DNA from: an uncultured Ruminococcus sp.
Lineage (GTDB): Bacteria; Bacillota; Clostridia; Oscillospirales; Ruminococcaceae
Assembly: GCA_902786975.1 (NCBI GenBank)
Contig: CADAES010000007.1
Location: forward strand, 1-64,000
Direction of reading: 5' to 3'
DNA length: 64,000 bases
Below, piece by piece: positions 11,319-18,882 of the stretch (position 1 is its first letter; every line of letters begins with the position of its first letter). The notes under the pieces were generated by a model. That model had not been told where the DNA came from, made no database searches, and saw only the letters and a list, made by a program, of their open reading frames with translations. The translations under genes and the position numbers were made by a program.

Positions 11319-12239
11319 TTACATCAACGACTCGAAGAAATCCAGAACGTCCGCATAGACCTCTTCCCTGTTGGTCTCGTTGAGAAGCTCGTGGCGGGCG
11401 TCCTTATATATCTTCATTTCCACGCTGCAATCGTTGAGATTGAGCTTGTTGAACACCTTTAACACGCCCTTGCCGTACTCACCGACAGGGTCGCTGCCGC
11501 CTGCGATAAGATATGTCGGCAGGCTCTTGGGGTAGGTCGTGAACCACTTGTCGCTGTTGACGTACCACAAAAGCTTCGCAAGGTTCTCAAAGCCGTCGAG
11601 CGTGAACGTGAAGCCGCAGCGCTTGTCGTTGCAGTATTTTGCCACGTTTGCGGTATCTCTTGACAGCCAGTCGAACTCCGAATTCCTGTCCTTTATCTTC
11701 TTGTTGTAGCTTCCGAAAGCGAGCTTGTTGAAAAGGCTTCCCTTGTGCCTGCCGCCCTTGAAGCGCTTAGCGATGTCAAGCAGCGTCAGCAGAGCCTCCG
11801 TTCCGCCAGTGCCCGCACTCGTTCCGCAGAACACCGCACCGTCGACCGCCTTTGAAAAGCGGGTGACATAAGCCCTTGCGAGGAAGCTTCCCATGCTGTG
11901 CCCGAAGATAAAATACGGCACCTCGGGATAGTTTTTCTTCATTATCCTTGTGAGCTTGTACATATCCTTTACAACATTGACCCAACCGTCGCCGCCGAAA
12001 TATCCGAGGTCGTCGTCCGAGCTGACGCTCCTGCCGTGCCCGAGGTGGTCGTTTCCGCAAACGACAAAGCCACGGTCCGCAAGAAAGTCTGCAAAGGCGT
12101 TGTAGCGTTCAAAATACTCAGCCATTCCGTGAGCGATCTGCACCACGCCCCTTACGTTCCCCGACGGGAAAACGACGTAATAGACGATATCGTGGGACTT
12201 GTCCGATGACCTGAAAGTGCTTCTGAAATGAGTAGACAT
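11319..12239 (-). CDS. alpha/beta hydrolase, monoacylglycerol-lipase type
   Basis: A 306-residue serine hydrolase of the lysophospholipase/monoacylglycerol lipase (S33-like) family. Visible signatures are the oxyanion region HGMAEYFERY, GNDHLGHGRS, the nucleophile elbow GHSMGS, the acid loop GGSDPVG and the catalytic His in DARHELLNE. No signal peptide is evident, so it is likely cytoplasmic, cleaving acylglycerols or lysophospholipids. GGAGG precedes the ATG by 8 nt. It is first in a minus-strand cluster. Confidence 0.9.
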   Translation of the reverse strand: MSTHFRSTFRSSDKSHDIVYYVVFPSGNVRGVVQIAHGMAEYFERYNAFADFLADRGFVVCGNDHLGHGRSVSSDDDLGYFGGDGWVNVVKDMYKLTRIMKKNYPEVPYFIFGHSMGSFLARAYVTRFSKAVDGAVFCGTSAGTGGTEALLTLLDIAKRFKGGRHKGSLFNKLAFGSYNKKIKDRNSEFDWLSRDTANVAKYCNDKRCGFTFTLDGFENLAKLLWYVNSDKWFTTYPKSLPTYLIAGGSDPVGEYGKGVLKVFNKLNLNDCSVEMKIYKDARHELLNETNREEVYADVLDFFESLM

Positions 12240-12307
12240 ATCTTTGTTCCTCCGTTGTTTATCTCAGATTTACGATAAGCAATAGCCCCGTCACTGTTAC
12301 GATATAG

Positions 12308-12336
12308 ATTATACCATAACACGCTGATTTTATCAA
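12308..12336 (-). promoter_or_regulatory. promoter of the hydrolase-yifB-GNAT cluster
   Basis: On the minus strand TTGATA (12331-12336) and TATAAT (12308-12313) are separated by 17 bp. This places the start about 60 nt upstream of the hydrolase gene. Confidence 0.8.
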
Positions 12337-12426
12337 GCATTTCAGCCATAAAATCAATTTTTTAACAAATCATACCGACATAGGTATTTTCAAGGGCGTT
12401 CAAATGTAAAAAAAGTTTTATAGCTA

Positions 12427-12454
12427 TTGCAAAATTATAAAAATGTGGTATAAT
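12427..12454 (+). promoter_or_regulatory. promoter of the phosphoglucomutase gene
   Basis: TTGCAA (12427-12432) and a perfect TATAAT (12449-12454) are 16 bp apart. Transcription would give a leader of about 120 nt. Confidence 0.75.
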
Positions 12455-12474
12455 TGTTTTACAGTATTTTATAC

Positions 12475-12540
12475 CCACGGTCCGGGGCTGATGCCGCATC
12501 GGGTAAAGCAGTCTGCCGTGGCTTGAACGACGGGGCTATG
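12475..12540 (+). promoter_or_regulatory. structured 5' leader of the phosphoglucomutase gene
   Basis: CCACGG (12475-12480) can pair with CCGTGG (12516-12521), enclosing a CTGATG/CATCGG hairpin and an unpaired GTAAAGCAG stretch. A second small hairpin (GGGC-TAT-GCCC) follows near 12533. I could not match it to a known riboswitch class. It may be a regulatory leader or just a stable UTR. Confidence 0.35.
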
Positions 12541-12580
12541 CCCTGATATTTATCTTTCACAAATAAAGAGGTGTATGACT

Positions 12581-14299
12581 ATGACTGAAATGGAACTTTA
12601 CAAGCTGTGGTGTGAAAAAGCGACCGAGGACGAGGACCTCGTAAAGGAGCTTGAAGCTATCCAAGGCGACAGCGAGGCTATCAAGGACAGGTTCTACCGT
12701 GACCTTGAATTCGGTACGGGCGGACTCAGAGGCGTTATCGGCGCAGGTGCCTACAGGCTCAATATCTATACGATAAGGCGTGCTACACAGGGTCTTGCCG
12801 ACTATGTCAACGACGCTTTTAAAAACGGCGCAGTCGCTATCTCATACGATTCAAGAATAAAATCAGACGTTTTTGCAAAGGAAGCTGCCGCAGTTCTCGC
12901 AGCCAACGGCATAAAGGTCTGCATCTATACCGAGCTTATGCCTACCCCCTGCCTTTCGTGGGCTGTCAGAGCCTGCAAGTGCCAGGCGGGCATAATGATA
13001 ACCGCTTCTCACAACCCCGCCAAGTACAACGGCTACAAGGTCTACGGCGAGGACGGCTGCCAGATGACTATCGACGCTGCTAACGCTGTTACAGCAAAGA
13101 TAGAGGCTGTCGATATGTTCGGCGGCGCAAAGACGATGAGCTTTGACGAGGGCGTTAAAAACGGCATGATAAGCTTTATCGGCCAGGATATAATTGAGGG
13201 CTACTACAAAAAGGTGCTTGAACAGGGCATACATACCGATCTCGTTGCGCAAAGCGGTCTCAAGGTCGTTTACACGCCTCTCAACGGCACGGGCAACAAG
13301 CCTGTCAGAGAGATACTCAAGCGCATCGGCGTCAAGGAGGTAACTGTCGTTCCCGAGCAGGAGAACCCCGACGGCAACTTCCCTACCTGTCCGTTCCCGA
13401 ACCCCGAGATAAAAGAGGCTCTTGCAAAGGGTCTGGAGCTTTGCAAAACTGTTAAGCCCGACCTGCTTCTCGCAACCGACCCCGACTGCGACAGAGTTGG
13501 CATCGCAGTTCCCGACGACAACGGCGATTTCGTGCTGTTCTCGGGAAACGAAGTCGGAGCTATGCTTCTCAAATATGTATGCCAGGAAAGAACTGCTCTG
13601 GGCACTATGCCAAAGGATCCCGTTGCTGTAAAGACTATCGTTTCGACCGATATCTGCAAAAAGATAGCTGCTGAATACAACGTTGAGCTGCGTGAGGTGC
13701 TCACAGGCTTCAAGTTCATCGGCGAGCAGATAGGCTTCCTCGAGAAAAAGGGCGAGGAGAACAGATATATCTTCGGATTTGAGGAGTCCTACGGCTACCT
13801 CGCAGGCTCGTATGTCAGAGATAAGGACGCTGTCGTTGCTTCGATGCTTATCTGTGAGATGGCAGCATTCTACCGCACAAAGGGCATCTCGCTGCTCAAA
13901 GCAAGAGAGGACCTTTACGCACAGTACGGCAACTATCTGCACTCTCAAAAATCCTTCCAGTGCGAGGGCGCAAGCGGTATGGAGAGAATGAAGGAGATAA
14001 TGACCGACCTGCGTACAAACGTTCCGACCGAGATAGGCGGTCTGAAGGTGCTCGTTTTCGGCGACTATATGGCGTCCGAGGAAACAGAGCTTGCAACGGG
14101 CAAAAAGACAGAGATAAAGCTGCCCAAGTCCGACGTTCTTGCGTTCAGACTCGAGCAGGGCGCATCTGTTATCCTGCGTCCGTCGGGCACAGAGCCTAAG
14201 ATAAAGGCTTACTATACGACTATCGGCGAGAAGCGTGAGGACGCTGAAAAGCTCGAAGAAAAGATAGCCGACGACTTTAAGGCTAAGCTGGGCTTTTAG
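12581..14299 (+). CDS. pgm: phosphoglucomutase/phosphomannomutase
   Basis: A 572-residue alpha-D-phosphohexomutase that interconverts glucose-1-phosphate and glucose-6-phosphate (or the mannose equivalents). All family signatures are present: the phosphoserine loop TASHNP at about residue 143, the metal-binding DPDCDR, the sugar-specificity loop GFEESYGY and the phosphate-binding RPSGTEPKIK. The length suits the PgcA-type bacterial enzymes. The ATG at 12581 is preferred because GAGGTG (12568-12573) is well spaced for it; an ATG at 12575 is too close. It would supply glucose-1-phosphate for RfbA and other nucleotide-sugar synthesis. A strong terminator follows. Confidence 0.95.
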   Translation: MTEMELYKLWCEKATEDEDLVKELEAIQGDSEAIKDRFYRDLEFGTGGLRGVIGAGAYRLNIYTIRRATQGLADYVNDAFKNGAVAISYDSRIKSDVFAKEAAAVLAANGIKVCIYTELMPTPCLSWAVRACKCQAGIMITASHNPAKYNGYKVYGEDGCQMTIDAANAVTAKIEAVDMFGGAKTMSFDEGVKNGMISFIGQDIIEGYYKKVLEQGIHTDLVAQSGLKVVYTPLNGTGNKPVREILKRIGVKEVTVVPEQENPDGNFPTCPFPNPEIKEALAKGLELCKTVKPDLLLATDPDCDRVGIAVPDDNGDFVLFSGNEVGAMLLKYVCQERTALGTMPKDPVAVKTIVSTDICKKIAAEYNVELREVLTGFKFIGEQIGFLEKKGEENRYIFGFEESYGYLAGSYVRDKDAVVASMLICEMAAFYRTKGISLLKAREDLYAQYGNYLHSQKSFQCEGASGMERMKEIMTDLRTNVPTEIGGLKVLVFGDYMASEETELATGKKTEIKLPKSDVLAFRLEQGASVILRPSGTEPKIKAYYTTIGEKREDAEKLEEKIADDFKAKLGF

Positions 14300-14301
14300 A
14301 G

Positions 14302-14392
14302 ATAAGAAATAAGATGTAAGAGGCAAGAGTTTTTCTCTTGCCTCTTTTTTTCTTACCTCTATCTTACTTCTTACTTCTTACCTCTTACATCA
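14302..14392. repeat. CTTACNT heptamer repeat forming a long inverted repeat
   Basis: The right arm (about 14352-14392) consists of CTTACCT, CTTACTT, CTTACTT, CTTACCT and CTTACAT units in 7-nt register with one slip. The left arm (14302-14329) carries the complementary heptamers (ATAAGAA, ATAAGAT, GTAAGAG). Together they could fold into a long imperfect hairpin around the terminator. The same heptamers recur near 20958-20990. Confidence 0.8.
14319..14352 (+). terminator. intrinsic terminator of pgm
   Basis: AGAGGCAAGAG (14319-14329) and CTCTTGCCTCT (14335-14345) form a perfect 11-bp stem with a TTTTT loop, followed by a run of T. Confidence 0.95.
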
Positions 14393-14454
14393 AAAGCCCA
14401 AAAAATTAGTATAAGACCGTAAAAAATTCGGTATAAAAAAATGCCCGGATATGG

Positions 14455-14460
14455 TATAAT
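14455..14460 (+). promoter_or_regulatory. -10 box upstream of the isomerase gene
   Basis: A perfect TATAAT is preceded by ATGG. I see no good -35 box at the right distance, so activator dependence is possible. Confidence 0.45.
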
Positions 14461-14496
14461 ACTCTAAACTGTGATTGTACTATATTTTTACTGTAA

Positions 14497-14590
14497 CACC
14501 GTACCTTAACGCACTGTGCGGTGGGTCAGTGCCGACACGGGGGACAGACGCAAAAGTCTGCCCTCTGCGTGAGCGTGCACGCAGCACTAA
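14497..14590 (+). promoter_or_regulatory. structured 5' leader of the isomerase gene
   Basis: The leader can fold into a CACCG/CGGTG stem (14497-14523). A three-way junction follows, closed by AGTGC (about 14528-14532) with GCACT (about 14584-14588). Inside it are CAGAC/GTCTG with flanking GGG/CCC pairs and a 7-bp CTGCGTG/CACGCAG hairpin. No U-run follows, so it is not a simple terminator. I do not recognise the class. Confidence 0.45.
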
Positions 14591-14619
14591 TCAATTTATG
14601 AAAGGAATCTGTGATAGAT

Positions 14620-16104
14620 ATGAAAAATATGCCTGAGATAAAACTGGGCGTGGTAGCTGTTTCAAGAGACTGCTTCCCTATGTCCCTTTCAGAATCAAGA
14701 AAAGTCAATGTTTGCAAGGAATACAGAGCTAAGTACGGCGAGCTGTTCGAGTGCCCTACGGTCGTAGAGAACGAAAAGGATATGCTCAAGGCTCTTGACG
14801 AGCTGAAAGCCGCAGGCGTGAACGCACTTGTTGTTTACCTGGGCAACTTCGGCCCCGAGTCGTCCGAGGTCCTGCTCGCAAAGAAATTCGACGGCGCAGT
14901 TATGTTTGCGGCAGCTGCCGAGGAAGCTTGCGGCAGCGCTTTGCTTGACAACCGTGGAGACGCTTACTGCGGAATGCTCAACGCAAGCTATAACCTCGCT
15001 CTCAGAGGCGTAAAGGCTTACATTCCCGAATATCCGGTAGGCACGCCCGCCGAGGTAGCGGATATGATAAACGGCTTCGTTCCCGTTGCAAGAACTGTGC
15101 TTGCGCTCAAAAACCTCAAGCTCATCTCGTTCGGACCACGTCCGCAGGATTTCCTTGCCTGCAACGCTCCTATAAAGCAGCTTTACAATCTTGACATCGA
15201 GATAGAGGAGAACAGTGAGCTTGACCTGTTCGAGTCGTTCAACGCTCACGCTGGCGACGAGAGGATAACCTCGGTAATGGAGGATATGAAAAAGGAGCTC
15301 GGTGCGGGCAACAAGATGGAGGGTATTCTTCCCAAGCTTGCACAGTACGAGCTTACTCTGCTTGACTGGGCTGAGGCTCACAAGGGCAGCAGAGAGTACG
15401 TTATCTTCGCAAACAAGTGCTGGCCGGCATTCCAGACACAGTTCGGCTTTGTTCCCTGCTATGTGAACTCCAGACTTGCCGCAAAGGGTATGCCTGTTGC
15501 GTGCGAGGTAGACATCTACGGCGCTCTCAGCGAGTATATCGGCACCTGCGTTTCCGAAAAGCCGTGTACCCTGCTTGACATCAACAACTCTGTTCCGTCG
15601 GATATCTACAACGAGGAGATCGCCGGAAAGTTCCCGTACGTTCAGACCGATACGTTTATGGCTTTCCACTGCGGAAACACTGCAGCGTGCATGATAAACA
15701 AGCCGGAAATGAGATTCCAGCGCATAATGAAGAGAAATCTCGAGCCGGAGGGCGAGCCGAACATCACAAGAGGTACTCTCGAGGGCGACATCAAGGACGG
15801 AGATATCACATTCTTCCGTATCCAGTCGACCGCCGATGCCAAGCTCAGAGGCTACGTTGCACAGGGCGAGGTGCTCCCCGTTGCTACAAGGTCGTTCGGT
15901 TCGATAGGCGTTTTCGCTATCAACGAAATGGGCAGGTTCTACCGCCATATCCTTATAGAAAAGAACTACCCGCACCACGGCGCTGTCGCTTTCGGTCACT
16001 ACGGCAGGGAGATATACGAAGTATTCAAATATCTCGGTATGACCGATATCGGCTTCAATCAGCCAAAGGGTATGCTCTACAAGACCGAAAACCCGTTCGG
16101 ATGA
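14620..16104 (+). CDS. L-fucose/L-arabinose isomerase family protein
   Basis: A 494-residue member of the fucose/arabinose isomerase superfamily, metal-dependent ketol isomerases of aldoses. Supporting segments are the N-terminal PEIKLGVVAVSRDCFPMS, FGPRPQDFLACNAP, CWPAFQTQFG, ACEVDIYGALSEYI, DTFMAFHCGN and a C-terminal HHGAVAFGHYG. The exact sugar cannot be read from sequence; many clostridial paralogues are annotated only to family. AAAGGA lies 13 nt before the ATG at 14620; a GTG at 14611 is an alternative start. The gene is monocistronic, with a structured leader and its own terminator. Confidence 0.85.
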   Translation: MKNMPEIKLGVVAVSRDCFPMSLSESRKVNVCKEYRAKYGELFECPTVVENEKDMLKALDELKAAGVNALVVYLGNFGPESSEVLLAKKFDGAVMFAAAAEEACGSALLDNRGDAYCGMLNASYNLALRGVKAYIPEYPVGTPAEVADMINGFVPVARTVLALKNLKLISFGPRPQDFLACNAPIKQLYNLDIEIEENSELDLFESFNAHAGDERITSVMEDMKKELGAGNKMEGILPKLAQYELTLLDWAEAHKGSREYVIFANKCWPAFQTQFGFVPCYVNSRLAAKGMPVACEVDIYGALSEYIGTCVSEKPCTLLDINNSVPSDIYNEEIAGKFPYVQTDTFMAFHCGNTAACMINKPEMRFQRIMKRNLEPEGEPNITRGTLEGDIKDGDITFFRIQSTADAKLRGYVAQGEVLPVATRSFGSIGVFAINEMGRFYRHILIEKNYPHHGAVAFGHYGREIYEVFKYLGMTDIGFNQPKGMLYKTENPFG

Positions 16105-16128
16105 TTTAAAGAACAGACACTCTCCACG

Positions 16129-16160
16129 ATACCCGCAGTATTATCGCTGCGGGTATTTTT
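16129..16160 (+). terminator. intrinsic terminator of the isomerase gene
   Basis: ATACCCGCAG (16129-16138) and CTGCGGGTAT (16147-16156) form a 10-bp stem, followed by TTTTT. Confidence 0.93.
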
Positions 16161-16167
16161 ATGCCCC

Positions 16168-16196
16168 TTGAAATTACTGCACAGCTGTGATATACT
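16168..16196 (+). promoter_or_regulatory. promoter of the Bce-type two-component genes
   Basis: TTGAAA (16168-16173) and TATACT (16191-16196) are 17 bp apart, 45 nt before the response-regulator start. Confidence 0.75.
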
Positions 16197-16241
16197 TTGA
16201 CTTGGCATATTTTAAACAGACAGACGAAAAGGGGTAATGAG

Positions 16242-16916
16242 ATGTACAAGATATATATCGTCGAGGACGACCCTGCACTTGCGCAGGCTCTTAAAAATGC
16301 GATATCCAAGTGGGACTTTGAGGTACACTGCGCTTCGGATTTCAGCGACATAACCTCGGAATTCTCAAGAATAGACCCACACCTTGTGATAATGGATATG
16401 ACGCTGCCGTTTTTCAACGGCTGTCACTGGTGTATGCAGATAAGAAAGCTCTCGGAGGTGCCGATAGTTTTTCTGTCCTCGGCTGCGGACAATATGAACC
16501 AGGTAATGGCTATGAATATGGGTGCGGACGACTTTATCGCCAAGCCCGTGGACACCGCAGTACTTATTGCGAAGATACAGGCTGTGATGCGGCGCTGCTA
16601 CGAAATGGCACAGCCCGCTCCGATACTTTCACACGAGGGTCTTGTGCTCGACCTCGGCGGGTCGGTGGTGAGCTTTGAGGGAAAGACTCTGGAGCTTACA
16701 AAGAACGAGTTTCGCATTCTTCAGACGCTTCTTGAAAACAAGGGGCACATTGTCAGTCGGGATACGCTGATGCTGCGCCTGTGGCAGGCAGACTGCTACG
16801 TCGAGGAGAACACGCTCACGGTCAATGTCACAAGGCTGAGAAAAAAGCTTGCCGAGCTGGGCGTGAACGATATGATAAAGACCCGTGTTGGCAGCGGTTA
16901 TATTATAGAGGTGTGA
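16242..16916 (+). CDS. OmpR/PhoB-family response regulator, BceR-like
   Basis: A 224-residue response regulator. The receiver domain has the acidic pair in IVEDD, the phospho-acceptor at Asp52 (VIMDMTLP) and the conserved Lys in FIAKPVD. The C-terminal winged-helix domain (about 130-224) ends NVTRLRKKL...RVGSGYIIEV. The ATG at 16242 follows AAAAGGGG; an earlier in-frame start lacks a ribosome-binding site. It is followed by a BceS-like kinase and a BceAB-like transporter, the canonical order for antimicrobial-peptide sensing modules. It probably activates the transporter promoter through the direct repeats at 17944-17976. Confidence 0.93.
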   Translation: MYKIYIVEDDPALAQALKNAISKWDFEVHCASDFSDITSEFSRIDPHLVIMDMTLPFFNGCHWCMQIRKLSEVPIVFLSSAADNMNQVMAMNMGADDFIAKPVDTAVLIAKIQAVMRRCYEMAQPAPILSHEGLVLDLGGSVVSFEGKTLELTKNEFRILQTLLENKGHIVSRDTLMLRLWQADCYVEENTLTVNVTRLRKKLAELGVNDMIKTRVGSGYIIEV

Positions 16917-16922
16917 AGCCGT

Positions 16923-17906
16923 ATGAAGCTGTTGGTATTATTCTTGAAAAAGCATCTTGAAGCGGAGCTGCTGTTTGCGGTGTTTGCAGCCGTGTTCGCA
17001 GTGGTGTTCAGCCTTTACGACCTTGAAACGGAGGCTGTGCTGTATGCGGTGCTGCTGTGTACGGTCGCTGCGGCAGTCTTTGCGGCTGTGAGCTTTTTAA
17101 GGTTCAGGCAAAAATATCTTCAAAGGCAGAGGCTTCTCGACGAGGCAGGTATGCTCGCTGCCCCGCTGCCCGAGGCAAGCGACCCCGAGGAAAAGCAGTT
17201 CACCGAGCTGACACAGATGCTGAGGGAAAACTGTTCGCAGGCGCAGGTAAAATACAAAAACGACCGTTCGGATATGCTGGACTATTTTACGACCTGGGTG
17301 CATCAGATTAAGATACCTATTTCGGTCATGCAGATAACGCTTGATTCCTATGACAGTGACGAGCACGCACAGCTTTCGGCGGAGCTTATGCGGATAAAGC
17401 GCTATGTCGAAATGGTGCTTTGCTATTTCAGACTGGACGAGTCTGCGCCCGACCTTGTCGCACAAAGCGTCAATGTCGACAGCGTCATAAGGCAGAGCGT
17501 GCGCAAATACGCACCTATATTCATTCGCAAAAGGCTGAGGCTCGAATACGAGGGAACGCAGCTCACTGCCGTTACGGACGAAAAGTGGCTCGGCTTTATA
17601 ATGGAGCAGCTGCTTTCAAATTCGTTAAAATACACCGACAAAGGCTCGGTCAGCATCAGCGTCCGTGAAAGGAGCATCACCGTTTCGGATACCGGAATGG
17701 GCATCGCACCGCAGGACGTTCCAAGGATATTCGAGCGTGGCTACACCGGGCTAAACGGACGTGCCGACAAGAATTCAACAGGACTGGGACTGTATCTTGT
17801 CAAAAAAGCCTGCAAAAAGCTCGGCGCCGGGATAGATGTTCAAAGCGAGGTCGGAAAAGGAACGAGCGTGACAGTAACGCTTCCCGAGAGTATCTTTGCA
17901 GAGTGA
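16923..17906 (+). CDS. intramembrane-sensing histidine kinase, BceS-like
   Basis: A 327-residue kinase. It has two closely spaced N-terminal membrane segments (about 14-30 and 38-57) and almost no extracellular part, the mark of intramembrane-sensing kinases that rely on a partner ABC transporter. The phospho-acceptor His127 lies in the BceS-type box TTWVHQIKIPIS. The HATPase domain shows NSLKYT, DTGMGI, ERGYTG and STGLGLYLVKK. It begins 6 nt after the regulator stop, behind GAGGTG, so the two are co-transcribed. Inducer identity (bacitracin, lantibiotic or other peptide) is unknown. Confidence 0.93.
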   Translation: MKLLVLFLKKHLEAELLFAVFAAVFAVVFSLYDLETEAVLYAVLLCTVAAAVFAAVSFLRFRQKYLQRQRLLDEAGMLAAPLPEASDPEEKQFTELTQMLRENCSQAQVKYKNDRSDMLDYFTTWVHQIKIPISVMQITLDSYDSDEHAQLSAELMRIKRYVEMVLCYFRLDESAPDLVAQSVNVDSVIRQSVRKYAPIFIRKRLRLEYEGTQLTAVTDEKWLGFIMEQLLSNSLKYTDKGSVSISVRERSITVSDTGMGIAPQDVPRIFERGYTGLNGRADKNSTGLGLYLVKKACKKLGAGIDVQSEVGKGTSVTVTLPESIFAE

Positions 17907-17943
17907 TGCTGCTGCGAGAGGAACAAAAAGTTCCCGACCTTAC

Positions 17944-17976
17944 AAAAATGTCACATCACAGCGCCAAAATGTCACA
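17944..17976 (+). promoter_or_regulatory. direct repeat, probable BceR-type operator
   Basis: AAAAATGTCACA (ending 17955) and AAAATGTCACA (ending 17976) are direct repeats 21 bp apart, two helical turns. The second ends about 10 bp upstream of the -35 box of the ABC transporter genes. This arrangement suits dimer binding by an OmpR-family regulator. Confidence 0.6.
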
Positions 17977-17986
17977 CAAACAGATG

Positions 17987-18013
17987 TTGCAAAGCAAAAA
18001 AGCGTGGTATGAT
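17987..18013 (+). promoter_or_regulatory. promoter of the BceAB-like transporter
   Basis: TTGCAA (17987-17992) and TATGAT (18008-18013) have a short 15-bp spacer, typical of an activator-dependent promoter. The leader contains a hairpin built from TCCGA/TCGGA and CCGC/GCGG around 18042-18080. Confidence 0.6.
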
Positions 18014-18114
18014 AGATACACAGACAAGGGAAAGAAAAGATGCGCTCCGATAAAGACCGCATAAAGCGGCGCTCGGACGCATCGGGAGACCTTGCGCACA
18101 GGGAGGAAAATAAA

Positions 18115-18882
18115 ATGGCAATTCTGACGGTTTCAGGGGTAAGCAAGATATACACATCACGCTTTGGAACGAACAAGGTACAGGCACTGGACAACGTGAG
18201 CTTTGAGGTGAACGAGGGTGAATACGTTGCGGTAATGGGCGAATCAGGCTCGGGAAAGACAACGCTTCTGAACATTCTCGCAGCTCTTGACAAACCTACG
18301 GGCGGAAATGTGATGCTCGACGGAAAGGACCTTTCAAAGATAAACGAAAGCGAGATATCGGCATTCCGCCGTGACAATCTCGGCTTTGTGTTCCAGGATT
18401 TCAACCTTCTGGACAATTTCTCGGTAAAGGACAATATCCTGCTCCCGCTGGTACTTCTGGGAATGGAGATAAGCGAGATGAAAAAGCGCCTTGAGCCTGT
18501 TGCAAGGAGCCTTGGCATCTTTGATCTGCTTGAAAAGTTTCCCTATGAGATATCGGGCGGACAGAAGCAGAGAACAGCCGTTGCAAGGGCGGTCATAACC
18601 CAGCCAAAGCTTATCCTTGCCGACGAGCCGACGGGCGCTCTTGATTCACGCTCGACAGACAGCCTGCTGGACATTTTTGCGGGACTGAATAAAAACGGAC
18701 AGACTATCCTGATGGTAACGCACTCGGTCAAAGCCGCAAGCAGAGCAGGCAGAGTGCTGTTTATAAAGGACGGCTCGCTGTTCCACCAGATTTACAGGGG
18801 CGGCTGTTCAAACGAGGAGATGTATCAGAGGATATCCGATGCACTCACTCTGCTTATGGCAGGCGGTGATAACAATGGGTAA
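18115..18882 (+). CDS. ABC transporter ATP-binding protein, BceA-like
   Basis: A 255-residue ATPase of the MacB/BceA class. It has Walker A GESGSGKTT, the ABC signature ISGGQKQR, Walker B LILADEPTGALD and a conserved His in the switch MVTHSVKAA. The ATG at 18115 follows GGGAGG at good spacing; a longer in-frame extension from 18040 lies in the leader hairpin. It overlaps the permease gene by 8 nt. With that permease it should bind membrane-acting peptide antibiotics, signal to the upstream kinase and confer resistance. Confidence 0.95.
   Translation: MAILTVSGVSKIYTSRFGTNKVQALDNVSFEVNEGEYVAVMGESGSGKTTLLNILAALDKPTGGNVMLDGKDLSKINESEISAFRRDNLGFVFQDFNLLDNFSVKDNILLPLVLLGMEISEMKKRLEPVARSLGIFDLLEKFPYEISGGQKQRTAVARAVITQPKLILADEPTGALDSRSTDSLLDIFAGLNKNGQTILMVTHSVKAASRAGRVLFIKDGSLFHQIYRGGCSNEEMYQRISDALTLLMAGGDNNG

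Noticed and set aside
12461-12580. c-di-GMP, ZTP or c-di-AMP riboswitch upstream of pgm
   Set aside because: The conserved cores of these classes, as I know them, are not present. Left as an unassigned structured leader.
12863-14326. 487-codon antisense frame over pgm
   Set aside because: A shadow of the high-GC third positions of pgm; the sense strand has full family motifs. Similar long antisense frames over the isomerase, rpoC, yifB and spoVAD genes were rejected for the same reason.
14300-14400. tRNA or other structured RNA gene in the pgm 3' region
   Set aside because: The secondary structure is explained by the terminator and the heptamer repeats; no tRNA-like cloverleaf is present.
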